Of a stretch of DNA of 64,000 nucleotides, positions 24,001 to 32,624 are shown in pieces. A model generated the notes under the pieces. That model ran no database searches, had not been told where the DNA came from, and saw only the letters and a list, made by a program, of their open reading frames with translations. The stretch is taken from assembly GCF_026914265.1 (NCBI RefSeq), contig NC_069130.1, positions 43,919,929 to 43,983,928 of the forward strand, in the 5' to 3' direction. Each line of letters begins with the position of its first letter. Within the stretch, counting starts at the first letter, position 1. A program made the position numbers and the translations under genes. The DNA is from Mya arenaria (Eukaryota; Mollusca; Bivalvia; Myida; Myidae).

Positions 24001-25273
24001 TTGTACCTTCTTAAGCTGTTCCACAGCATGTTGTGCCACGGGTCGGTTTGCTAGTTCAGTCTTATCCTCCAGCAGGGTGCGTAGCTTGAACAGGAAGTCC
24101 ACTAGTTCTGTGTCCTTGACCCTCTGGTCATGGGAATGGCGTACGCGTCGACCAATGTCCCGAACCTTAAATGTAATGTTTGAAATAAGTTTTGACTAAC
24201 ATAGCTTGTAGTTGTGGTGAACATGGCACAAATTGAAATGCATACTATCATGCAATATGTAGTAACTAAACTATATATGCACTTTAAGACTTCTTGGTTG
24301 TTTGGATTAGAGTAACGAATGTACAAAATAATCAGAGCAACTTTAAGTGAATACTGAAACATTCTACACTTATTATGAACATTCTTAAAAGCTGAACTCT
24401 CACAGATTGACCGTTTAGGCCACGATTTTATGTTTTGTCTGGGAGTGAGCCAATGTTTGCGTTAATGTCTGGAAACCAGTGATATAATGATAATACAGTG
24501 AGATGTTGTATGGAAAAAAGCGTTAGTAAAAAATTAGTTTCCCGGCAGTTCTTAAGTAAGTTGTCTTATGACTAAATTAAATGTATTAATGTGCGAAATC
24601 AGCTGAATTTGAGATAAAAATATAATAAATGTCAAAACTGTCAATCTGTGAGAGTGCAGCTTTAAAAAGTCAACGGAATCGTATAATATGATCATAGTGT
24701 GATTAATATGTTTACCTCTGTTAATAAATTTTGCTGTGTTGCAACGTTAAACGACAGTTTGGTTTTGAAATCCTCGCAATTTATCATGACGCTGATCACT
24801 CCGTTAAAGTCACTGTCTTTGATGGAGGACACGGTCTTGTAGCCATCAGGAGGCAGGAAACACTTGCCTATCTCCCAGGGAATGGTGCTCCATTTGTCGG
24901 CATTTGTATTCTTCCATGATGGTCCCGAAAAGCTGTGATGTTTGATTATTTCATCACGGACGCCTTCACAAATCCCATTTGGACAAGGAGCATACAGTTT
25001 TTGAGGAAAGATATGAAATCTACAGTTTCTAGTACTGGTGCATATCCCACGAGTTGGGCACATCAACACGTTTTCTGTGAAACAATGTGCACATGCTGCC
25101 CCGGATGGAAGACCCTTGGATGTTCTAACGGTGCTATAGATGTCCTGGTGAACGCATGTCAGTACGTCCTCCAGAAAATCTTGTAATCCGTCCTTGGTGA
25201 TGTTGAGGGCGAGGGCGGCCTTTACCCAGTTCTGGGCTTCCTTCTCCTTTAATGATTCTCTATAAGAGGCCAT
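12798..25273 (-). CDS. HEPN (DZIP3-type)-NACHT NLR-like protein, five coding exons, about 1038 aa
   Basis: The gene joins 25273-24716, 24165-24007, 21479-21408, 18367-18310 and 15067-12798, all at GT-AG sites. The first three junctions are phase 0 and the last is phase 1, and the frame stays open throughout. Residues 1 to about 240 form a DZIP3/hRUL138-type HEPN region: ALNITKDGLQDFLEDV, a Cys-rich stretch, PSWKNTNADKWSTIPWEIGK and SDFNGVISVMIN. Exon 2 adds a possible RX4-6H motif in RRVRHSH. Exon 5 holds the NACHT NTPase, with P-loop GEPGNGKST (about 359-367), Walker B CLIIADGLDEW (about 453-463) and a TTTRPWRL sensor (about 493-500). A helical region and a weak LRR-like C-terminus follow (SLEIDIADLGELHLLPPAS). 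NACHT proteins are NTP-driven oligomerising sensors and HEPN domains are often RNases or scaffolds. A cytosolic immune-type sensor is my inference. Domains are called from motifs only. Confidence 0.88.
15140..15683 (+). repeat. 39-bp minisatellite, first segment
   Basis: Degenerate units run along ATCACAAGACGCTTGGTACA followed by GAAGATAAGAAGCAGCATT. The same unit resumes at 16480 after a foldback insertion. A period close to 39 bp (13 codons) explains the spurious open frames here. Confidence 0.88.
15684..16479 (+). mobile_element. Hairpin-headed foldback element E1 (interrupts the 39-bp array)
   Basis: The left end GTTTCCGGTACGGAT and the right end CCGGAAACACACGTCCGG are inverted relatives. 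The head at about 15710-15810 is a hairpin whose arms contain TCCGACCC and GGGTCGGA, around the core GGTAACGAGGCTTGCCGAGT. Minisatellite sequence on both sides shows that the element landed inside the array. A SINE is nested at 15956-16208. No transposase is encoded, so the element is non-autonomous. Confidence 0.82.
15956..16208 (-). mobile_element. Nested tRNA-derived SINE with 11-bp target duplication
   Basis: Read on the minus strand, it starts with a tRNA-like head (A box TAGCGCAGTGGT, B box GGTTCGATTCC, a CTC Glu-like anticodon region). A conserved central part follows (GTGGGTTTCCTCCGGGTTCT, then CCGGTTTTCCCC), then an AT-rich tail. The target duplication CAATTATTTTA is exact at 15945-15955 and 16209-16219. 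The undisturbed target can be read in the sister element near 16930. The central motif resembles a widespread animal SINE core, possibly the Meta-SINE type, but I am unsure of the name. Confidence 0.88.
16480..16625 (+). repeat. 39-bp minisatellite, second segment
   Basis: CGCTTGGTACAGGTGATAAG recurs at 16492, 16531 and 16570, an exact 39-bp period. It is more homogeneous than the segment left of E1. Confidence 0.9.
16674..17197 (+). mobile_element. Foldback element E2 of the hairpin-headed family
   Basis: It begins ATAAGTATCTATCATGTGTT, then GTTTCCGGTACGGAT. The head hairpin core is GGTAACGAGGCTTTCCGAGT. The tail has CTCATCTTACATGG facing GTGTAAGATGAG, then CCGGAAACACACGTCCGG. It is a close relative of E1 without the SINE and so serves as the empty-site reference. 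Confidence 0.82.
17198..17665 (+). mobile_element. Foldback element E3, diverged copy
   Basis: The head is at 17205-17305, with the core GGTAACGAAGCTTGCCGAAT. The body matches E2 and the tail has a CATCTGGCATGG/GTGCCAGATG inverted pair. It follows E2 directly, head to tail. Confidence 0.7.
17666..18100 (-). mobile_element. Foldback element E4, inverted copy
   Basis: This is the same family in reverse. It enters through TTGCATACCGGACGTGTTTC and ends at CCGTACCGGAAACACATGAT, with the head hairpin at 17955-18055. With E3 it forms a large inverted pair inside the intron. Confidence 0.8.
18310..18367 (-). CDS. Coding exon 4 of HEPN-NACHT gene
   Basis: This 58-nt exon lies between the acceptor TGTTTTGTTGACAG and the donor GTAAGAGACG. 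It encodes LQTDDFKISAENEGEILKE plus one base. Phase 0 in and phase 1 out fit the neighbours exactly. It is probably a linker between the HEPN and NACHT parts. Confidence 0.8.
18700..21370 (+). repeat. 54-bp minisatellite array in intron 3, about 49 copies
   Basis: The unit contains CAAAGTCAATTACGGACCCC, CACCTACACTAAAGTCC and GTGATCTAATCAGGTG. AAAGTCCCGT at 19201 and 19255 gives the 54-bp period. The centre is highly homogeneous and the edges (18700-18950, 20640-21370) are diverged. A variant unit lengthened by 8 bp (GAAGTCCTAAAGTCC) occurs twice 332 bp apart (20251, 20583), showing block duplication. Because 54 is a multiple of 3, frames stay open on both strands without being genes. Confidence 0.95.
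21408..21479 (-). CDS. Coding exon 3 of HEPN-NACHT gene
   Basis: This 72-nt exon (24 codons, phase 0 at both ends) has the acceptor CTCTTGCAAAG and the donor GATCAG|GTATGCG. It encodes IFLYSCVRGAIGN, then YIEWTTFCADQ. It is short, but its exact phase fit between exons 2 and 4 supports it. An alternative isoform skipping it would also stay in frame. Confidence 0.72.
21801..21853. repeat. Perfect 25-bp-stem palindrome
   Basis: GTAGTTGCTGAGATATTATC continues through CTATG, then a TCA loop, then the exact reverse complement. The arm is part of the 179-bp unit of H1, so the palindrome arose by an inverted duplication within the repeat. Confidence 0.95.
21871..22177. mobile_element. MITE with about 28-bp imperfect TIRs nested in H1
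   Basis: The left end GGCTTAAAAAAATGTTTGGT, then TAGGGTTAC, mirrors the right end GTAACCCGAACCAATATATT, then TTTTTTAGGCC. It interrupts the H1 core repeat. A poly-T tract and GGTAGGGT motifs lie inside. Confidence 0.75.
23505..24006 (-). repeat. Tandem array of partial copies of exon 2 with its splice donor
   Basis: On the minus strand about seven degenerate units follow exon 2. Each resembles its last about 60 nt (GAACTAGCA...GGCACAACAYGCCGTGGAAC) and the first bases of its intron. Full units are about 80 bp, with copies starting near 23520, 23597, 23665, 23748, 23827, 23885 and 23966. Two are shortened. Every unit keeps AG|GT where exon 2 has its donor. Extending exon 2 past its own donor would soon meet a TAA, so these are not simple exon extensions. 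Confidence 0.82.
24007..24165 (-). CDS. Coding exon 2 of HEPN-NACHT gene
   Basis: The exon has 53 codons with phase 0 at both ends. The acceptor is ACATTTAAG|GTTCGG and the donor is TTAAGAAG|GTACAA. It encodes VRDIGRRVRHSHDQRVKDTE, then LVDFLFKLRTLLED and a helical tail. It completes the HEPN region. H12 of the exon has Arg residues 5 and 6 positions before it, which fits an RX4-6H-type motif. The 3' third of this exon is the source of the adjacent array. Confidence 0.85.
24385..24665 (+). mobile_element. TTAA-flanked MITE family B, copy B1 (intron 1)
   Basis: The terminal inverted repeats are AGCTGAACTCTCACAGATTG and CAATCTGTGAGAGTGCAGCT, flanked by TTAA. It fills half of the 550-bp intron 1. 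Confidence 0.85.
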
Positions 25274-25301
25274 TATTTTGCCATTAGATCTTATTCAATA
25301 C
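24716..25301 (-). CDS. Coding exon 1 (HEPN domain) with short 5' leader
   Basis: The coding part is 25273-24716 (186 codons), starting MASYRESLKEKEAQNW. A preceding acceptor (TTCTTTTACCAG at 25302) shows that the first 28 nt are leader joined to an upstream exon. The donor is AACAGAG|GTAAACA. An ATGGCAAAATAA micro-ORF lies just before the chosen ATG, so the start is chosen because it opens the long HEPN frame. Confidence 0.88.
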
Positions 25302-25383
25302 CTGGTAAAAGAAACAAGTCACTGAGTATTACTTACATTACAAAAGTCCCCTTCGGATCTTAAACAAATTGAAATTACTAGCA

Positions 25384-25740
25384 TTAAAATAAGAGCTGCA
25401 CTATCACAAATTTACTGTTTGCCAACTTATTTATTATTGTCTAGGAATGAGCCATGTTTTTGCATAAACATCTGCAAACTAGTGGTATTAGACTGCTGAC
25501 AAAAGATTAGATCGCAGATTTTCATATTTCCATCGAAAATTTATCTTTTATGGCTAAAAGAGTTACTAACGGTTTAAGAAAAACACATTTTTTTAACTAA
25601 ACTAAATCTGCAATCTGATTTTTGTCAGCAGTCGTATATCATTGGTTTCCATATATTTTGATATAAATTGGGTCGTTCCAAGACAAAAAAAATTTTTTTA
25701 AAGTTGTCAAAACGTTCAATCTGTGAGAGTGCATCTTTAA
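25384..25740 (+). mobile_element. TTAA-flanked MITE family B, copy B2
   Basis: AGAGCTGCACTATCACAAAT and CAATCTGTGAGAGTGCATCT form the ends, with TTAA on both sides. The interior carries the family's diagnostic GCTGACAAAAGATTAGATCG and its inverted partner. It lies in the intron between the non-coding first exon and exon 1. Confidence 0.85.
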
Positions 25741-26416
25741 GAAAATGTTGAAATAGCCACCACATTTTTTCACGACGTAAATTATTTATTTTTTATTGGC
25801 CTGCATAATATCCCTATTGCCCTCTATCCACATATTACATTACAATTACATGAACCAAGTTTTAATACTTCATTATACAGGGCAAAGATCCAGTTAAGAG
25901 ATAGACGATATTTGTTTATTTCAGTGTAAGATTGTATTTTATTTCACGTGTGTCATAGAAAAACATATTTTCACGAGTTTTAGAATGACTACCGTTATTA
26001 AAAAAAAAAGCCTGGACGGCATTTTAGAATGACTACCGTGAATGAGTACAGTAGAATCTATGCGATATAATCAGAACGTATTTTGTTAATTCTAAGCCTT
26101 TTTCCATTTAATAACTTATCTATTATTTTCACCTCTCTAACCAGTATGTATATACATATGTAATTGTTTATTTGGAGGTCTTAATGGGATAATGACTTTC
26201 AAAGTTTGAGCAGTATACATACACGTAAAACGAAAGCAGTTAGAAGCGTAATAAACAGGTCTAACAGGATCATGAAATTATACGGGAAATGAAACATGAT
26301 TTTCAAATATTAAACTCAATTAATATGGTTTTGCATTTCCTAAATGTCTCTGATTACACACATAATGTGATGCTGATCTGAAAAGTTGTTGAATTGTGTT
26401 AAAAAAATCAAAACTC
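25741..26416 (-). other. Remainder of the first intron of the HEPN-NACHT gene
   Basis: AT-rich sequence with no further feature recognised. Confidence 0.4.
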
Positions 26417-26418
26417 AC

Positions 26419-26475
26419 ATTTACGGCCGCCATTAAAGCAAATACGTGACGAACATTTTACATAGCGCATGCGCG
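26419..26475 (-). promoter_or_regulatory. Promoter and non-coding first exon of HEPN-NACHT gene (NRF1 + YY1-type motifs)
   Basis: A palindromic NRF1 consensus GCGCATGCGC lies at 26465-26474. About 32 bp downstream on the minus strand is ATGGCGGCC, the YY1-type downstream element seen at many TATA-less starts. A strong donor AAAT|GTGAGT follows at 26418. Spliced to the acceptor at 25302, the ATG in this motif would read ten codons (MAAVNVLNKI) and stop, making a uORF ahead of the main start. The assignment to this gene rests on strand, position and donor/acceptor pairing. Confidence 0.6.
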
Positions 26476-28429
26476 AAAACATTTGGGCGTCAACCGTAAC
26501 AACTCGGCTTTCTCCGGTAAGGTTCAAGATAGTGGACCGGCAAGCTTCGAGATAGACCTCGTAGTAAGGATAAGTATTGTATTAAAATCAAAACGCTAGA
26601 AGCGTTGAATGGCCTTTGGCCTGCAATGTTATGTGAGTATAGTCATGTAATTGTAAAAAAATAATTATTAAATTAAATTATAACATAAAAATCTAAAGAT
26701 AGTATATAAGTAAGTATATGAGTAGCTCAACTTTAAGAGTTTTATGTTGATTCTCAATTAGATCATGTAGTATAAGTCACTTGAAATGTGGAATACGCCA
26801 AATAGTTACGTATAAGGTATGGAGTAATTCTAAATATCACATTAAACCTTATCTGGAGCTTTGGTTTTTATAAACAATGCACTGCCACGGATAAATCATT
26901 AATGAATTTTAGTAATATCTACACTTCAATTCAAACTTGACTAAGGCTTATTTAATTTACTTCCAGGGTATGCCAGCTTAACCAAATGCATCCCAAATAA
27001 ATGCATTGAACATGTTAATTAGGTTTATGTGTAAGGCCTACTTCTACAACGACAAATACATCTGGATCGAATCACCCGAATATTATTTAATCCCTGTATG
27101 TTTGATGTACATGTATCTTAATAATGCCATCAACCAATGCCACAAAATGAACAGAGTACTCATCTATATCAGTGGTTTTAAATATGCATATGTTACATGC
27201 TCAAGACTTTGGTCTGAAATTACTGAGACAAAGTGAGAAATATTCACACACTTTCCGTTTCATTCGGCATTACATGACAATGACACAAATTGTAGTAGAT
27301 CGATAGCTTTAGGCGATTTGATTTGAATGGTAAAAGTGTATACTTATCTGCATTTAGTACTGGTTAAATGTTGTTAGTATGTACTTACCCAAGAGAATGG
27401 TCTTATGTCGACACACGTTTTACAAACACAAGGACAAACTAACAATTTCAATGAAAATAAAAAGTAAGAGCGATTTAAGCTATTAAAAACATAGGAAATA
27501 TTCTTATGGATGAACTTCAATCACCAAAATAAATTGATTGTTGGATAAAATAAAGCATTAAAATTTAATTTAAAACATTATGGTTTGATATCTTACGCAT
27601 ACTTAGCTTTTAATTGCATCATAATACGATCCATATATTCCCGAGTTCTCAGAGTTTATTTCCGGGAAATAAACCTCTCTGAATGCGATGAACCAGATTC
27701 TATTCTTAACTACAAAGTACATGTAGATATTATTAGATATTATCGGTCCTCGGCCTTACATGTATTTATTTGATTCAGTACGCGTTCATTTTGAAACTAT
27801 TTGCAGATTCTGCTTTTTATATTGCGTTCTTTAACTCTCTGATATTGAAATAATTCCTTTCTGTACAATTTTAATCCATGCCAAGAAATCCTATCCAATT
27901 TTCGATTAAGAAGGAAACCCCTGTGCCAGCATATACCTGGATTTTAGCAGCATATGCATTATGTTCCATTCAGTGGTTTTGTGCTAAGGGTTAAAGGGCT
28001 GACTTGGTTCTCTATGTAATTTTTATCAGTTATCTGCTGTAACAGCTAATTGATTTTATTTAATGGCCATTACGACCAGCATGAAATTCAGGAGTTTGGT
28101 CATTTTTCGGAAAAATCTTTCTATAGTGCATGTTTCTTAGGTTTAACGCTTCATCTCATTTTGTTTATTACGACACTTGTCAAAAATAAAACAAAAATTT
28201 CAAAAATAGTTTATTATTAAGTATTGACATGATTTTCTTAACTATAAAAAGTATAATTATTAATTAACTAAGCTAAGCATTACATCTTTGATATTGTTCA
28301 TGAACAATCTCCTTAATAACAATATTTAACTATCTAAACCACACTCTTGAATTATGTTTAAAGATTGAAAACATCAAGTACAAATATACTAACTATATTT
28401 CTTAGTTCCCCAACAGCTAAATATTTTCC
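26476..28429. other. Intergenic, no gene seen
   Basis: A dispersed repeat segment at 26490-26570 matches 11565-11660. The short open frames at 27006-27236 and 27585-27773 lack splice context. Confidence 0.45.
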
Positions 28430-28550
28430 ACACGCCAGCCAAATCCTAATAGCCTCTTATAGAACAATACCGTAATCAAGTCGTTTAATTTAATAACTTG
28501 ATTAAGGGATTGTTCCATAAGAGGCTATTAGGATTTGGCCAGCGTGAGGA
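28430..28550. mobile_element. Near-perfect 121-bp foldback palindrome
   Basis: The left arm GCCAAATCCTAATAGCCTCT, continuing TATAGAACAATACC, pairs with the right arm GGATTGTTCCATAAGAGGCT, continuing ATTAGGATTTGGC. The stem is about 50 bp and the loop about 16 nt. It is probably a MITE reduced to its inverted repeats. Confidence 0.85.
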
Positions 28551-28965
28551 TGTATTTTGACCCAAATAGAATCACGAACCCCAGTCAAACTTATCGATTA
28601 CTGGCTCAAAATGTTATGACTCATGTATATTTAATAAAATGATACCGGGGAGTTGTTTATCTGTGGATGTCGAAAATCTGCTTAAACGGGCTCTACTCCG
28701 TATGATAAAATAGCGAAAAAAGAGAAAATTGTCGAAAACTGACATAAACTTGGCATCGATGTGTACTATGCATTGAAACTTACTAACTGAAGTACCACAT
28801 AATTCACAATTTATTTAAGTTCAGCAGTTATTTCGTATTTTTCCATTAAAAAGATTACTGGGTATGTCTACCAGGTAGAATTCATTCCTTATGCGTGATT
28901 GGCTAGTCGGTGTTATTGCGTGATATAACCGAGGTACATGTATAGCTTAATTATGAAATTAATAG
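28551..28965. other. No recognisable feature
   Basis: AT-rich; no exon or repeat evident. Confidence 0.4.
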
Positions 28966-29180
28966 AGGAAGCCGTCGTAGCTCAGTGGATACGACGCTGG
29001 ACTGCAATTTTGGCGACACAGGTTTGAACTCGGTCTCCGACACATTTTTGTTTTTACATTTTGGTACTTTTTTACAATTATGATATCAAAGCGTAACACA
29101 TTCCATTAGAAAATTGTCCTGAGATTCGCTACAGAAAAAAACATTTTTTGGTGCGAATCTGGTGTACAGTCCCTTTAAGG
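28966..29180 (+). mobile_element. tRNA-derived SINE-like element
   Basis: The head at 28970-29045 has an A box (TAGCTCAGTGG) and a weakened B box (GGTTTGAACTC) at tRNA spacing and does not fold into a complete tRNA. A T-rich body follows. The 3' end is uncertain. Confidence 0.55.
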
Positions 29181-29357
29181 GTTCATTGTACTTTGCGCTC
29201 ATTATAAATAGATGAATGAAGGGTCTTCGCATTGATACAAAAAGCTTAGTTCCATCATTCACAGCAACATAGAGTTGATTAACGCGAGATAAGCAGCATC
29301 AGTAGAAGTTATATGATAGTTAGTAGAAGGAATATTATTAGCTGTTGTTATTGTAGA

Positions 29358-29410
29358 AGTGGCAACAACAACAACAACAATTCAGCAGGAGCGGCAGTAG
29401 TTTTAGGGGT

Positions 29411-29467
<57 letters not shown>

Positions 29468-29530
29468 GGTGGTGGTTGTGGTGGTGGTGGCGGTGGTGTT
29501 GACAGTGGCAATAGCAGAAGCAGTAGTGTT
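29358..29530 (+). repeat. (CAA)n, (ATC)n and (GGT)n microsatellite cluster
   Basis: About 19 ATC units at 29409-29466 are flanked by short CAACAA and GGTGGT runs. The homopolymeric Ser/Asp/Met open frames here are artefacts. Confidence 0.93.
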
Positions 29531-31380
29531 ATTATCAACAGCAATAGCTGCAGCATTACCACCTGTATTACTCAGACTTAAGATCACACGTATTAAATGA
29601 CCAACGTAGTCGGTTTTGTTCGGTGGGGTTAAATACCTATTTACAGTAACGATCGTTGGGAGTCATGTTATTATTTGGGGTGTGTGTGTGTGGGGGGGGG
29701 GGTCAATATTTTACAGAAAAGGAGTCACTCAAGGACAGCGACCATTGTCGTGATTTTATGGGGATCAAAATATGTTCTTTCACCGGTCACGGTATGAAGA
29801 CAATGCCAGATGAACACAAAACTAAGCAATATTCTAGATTGAAACATTGCAAAAACAAATCGCAATCAGTTATACGTAAATGCATTTTAAACGCCTCAGA
29901 ATGAGTTCATGATGATATGAACAAATTTGAAGTAAATTTAACATTCGGAGATTCAGTTGATGTATTTTTTCAAGTTTTGCATGGGGTATACGTATACTTA
30001 CGAACACAATATTTTTTACTGTGAAAAAACAACAAAGCTTTAAAAATGAATAATAAGAGTGTGTGTTTTGTTCAAATGCAAACCCAATAAATCTGACATT
30101 TTAAAATCAATATCCATACGCTTAGTAAAGCATATAATTCGACCTATGAGACGGTCAGATTCATATATAATGTAATATAGGTTACATTTTCATTCCAAAC
30201 AGTTGGTTTTTCATTTACAATTTTCATTAACATCTGTCATATGTCTAAAAAAATAATGTTACTCATTAAAAACAACATGATTATTTTTGTTTAAGAATAA
30301 GTAAATAATAAGTTTTACTAAATTAAGTACTCTGTAATTACGTCTAACACTTGATATTTCTTCCCGTCTTTATGGGCAAAATTAAATACATTCTTCCAAA
30401 TCTTGACCCAAACTACAGCAACTCCCTAGATATGATAACATGATTAAACACATGGTCAGATTCTCGGTCAATTAGGGGTTAACGTGTAGCTGAAATTGAC
30501 TCTCGTGTAGAAATGAAAAGTGGAAAAATTTGCTGGTATTTCTTGGCATGTTGTGCTCAAGTGATCTAAAAAAGTCAAATTACCCTTGTCATGCCTACAG
30601 CCTTTTTAGCTCTCAGAGTCAGTGTTGTAATATATAAATAATCATACATCAAATTGATGATTATGTGTAAATATGATTCACAGCCTATAAATAGGTATAC
30701 GCTGGGATACCAAGATGGTTTTTCACAAAGCTTAATAATAGAAAGGCTGGTTTCCTACTACACGACCTCTAAACGCCAGCTCCACCACTTTACGGTGATG
30801 CAAAGAAAAAGAGCTGTCGACACTTCCGTGGTGGAGCTGTGCCCTATATTTACATAAACAAACGTGAGTATGATTTATATTTTATTTGATAATTTCATTT
30901 AGCGGACATATTTCGAAAATCGGAGAATGTGGTACCGTGTAAGAACACTTAGAACTACTGTAGGCTGATTACTATTTCGTTGCAATATTGTGCAAACTGT
31001 GGTGTCAGGAGCTTTTCTCCCGAATCGAACTGGTGCATATTTTGTGATCTGATTGCATAGCAAGTACATTTCGATGCTAACACACCTCGTAAGAACATTC
31101 TCACGCATGCAAACATAACTGTTATGTATAGTACTTATGCCGGAACACAACAAAACTGATAAGCACTTCTTAAAAAAGAAAAATGCACATATTTATAAAA
31201 GTGGTGGCGCTGTTGCCCTAGTGGTGGCGCTATCGAGTATGTTTTGCGCTTGAAGTAATATAAAATGTAAACGCTTTTGGAATGAATACAAAAGTTGCTA
31301 TGTTTATTATTCATTGAACATTATGCTGGTTATGCATACTACTTGCGGAAACAAAACTCTACGCGAACTACTCTACGCGA
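29531..31380. other. Intergenic, no gene seen
   Basis: A GT run and poly-G lie at 29680-29702. A short inverted pair AGCTCCACCAC/GTGGTGGAGCT lies at 30779 and 30828. Two short direct repeats (GTGGTGGCGCT near 31201 and CTCTACGCGAACTAC near 31366) are present. Nothing supports a gene. Confidence 0.45.
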
Positions 31381-31382
31381 AC

Positions 31383-32087
31383 TACCTTAACCTTCCTGAA
31401 AACTATTTCGAAAATAAATGGCTAGGTGCTGTTAATTTTACCATATAACTATAAGTATCTATCATGTGGGTCCGGTTATGAGAGAGGTATTCTTGCATAC
31501 CGGACGTGTGTTCCCGGTCATTTGACCAGTGCTGTAAAAACGCATCTTACACCACCATGTAAGATGAGTTATGCGCAACAAAGCGCTACTTCTTATTTCT
31601 TTTAATGTATGGTTTATGAAAAGTACATTATTTCATTTCAATAAAGCGCAATCAATTATAAGTATGCAATCAATTTAAATAGATAATGAATAATCGTAAT
31701 AACGCGATTTAAATAGTTACTATTTGACATCAATAGTGATTTAAAATTACTGCGCTTTATGACGTCAGTAAACAACGTTTCACGCGCTTTTTGGTAAAAT
31801 GTATAAAAGTGCGTTTTTTACCTCAATTCTTCCACAAGTTGATAACTTTAGATATGCAAGAAAAAATATCAATCATGTTTTTCCGGTACGGAAAGAAAAA
31901 TCGGTCCTTCGGTCACGCTACGTGGCCGGTAACTCGGTAAACCTCTTTACCGGCTTACGCGCGTGCACTCGGGTCGGATTTTCTATCCGTACCGAACACA
32001 CATGATAGATACTTATATATATATATATGGTAAAATTAACAGCACCTAGCCGTTTGTTTTCGAAATAGTTTTCAGTATGGTTAAGGT
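31383..32087 (-). mobile_element. Foldback element E5 enclosed in a 60-bp outer inverted repeat
   Basis: The inner element, about 31450-32013, is an inverted copy of the E family: tail first (CATACCGGACGTGTG), head hairpin at about 31880-31995, ends ATAAGTATCTATCATGTG and CACATGATAGATACTTAT. Outside it, 31385-31446 (CCTTAACCTTCCTGAAAACT, then ATTTCGAAAATAAATGGCTA) is the inverted complement of 32027-32086. The enclosed element is thus flanked by about 60 bp of mirrored unique-looking sequence not seen with E1-E4. Confidence 0.8.
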
Positions 32088-32624
32088 AAGTTTACTTCCG
32101 TGTAATAGAAGAAAACAAACAAGTTATGCATGAAAAAAAGAAAGTAAGTAAATTATTATAAAACTTGGTGTAGATCGATATTACCACCATCTTATAATTC
32201 AGTAACCATATTATTTCGTCGGCTATTTCAAGGTAAGAACACTGCGTAGGGGGTCGAATTTTTGTAACGAGCGCTACCAGTCACATTGATCATCAGAGTT
32301 ACTTCCCCTGATAAATCGAGACATTATTTTTTCTGTATTTTCTTCCCTACTTTGCTTCTATAGAGGATTAAATTTGCGAGGTATGGCCACGAGTATCTTA
32401 AGAACATGTTTGAGTATTTTGATTACCAATGCACGTGTCCATAACTGTGATTTAAATGCAATCGTATTTCTAATTTGTTTCGGACACGGAGCAATTCGGA
32501 TAACACTTGATTTCTTGATGTTAAAATTGGTAAGTAAATATAAAAGACACTATTTGCTATTGGTGGACTGTAACAGGGAAAACCCACATAACAATTTTTC
32601 AGTAATACCTGTGACAACCAGACA
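32088..32624. other. Unassigned sequence
   Basis: A donor-like TTCAAG|GTAAGAAC near 32232 and a mollusc-typical GCGCTACCAGTCACAT stretch near 32270 are present, but no exon can be built. Confidence 0.35.

Noticed and set aside
29313..29600. Poly-Ser, poly-Asp and poly-Met open frames
   Set aside because: They are produced by the (ATC)n microsatellite in three frames.
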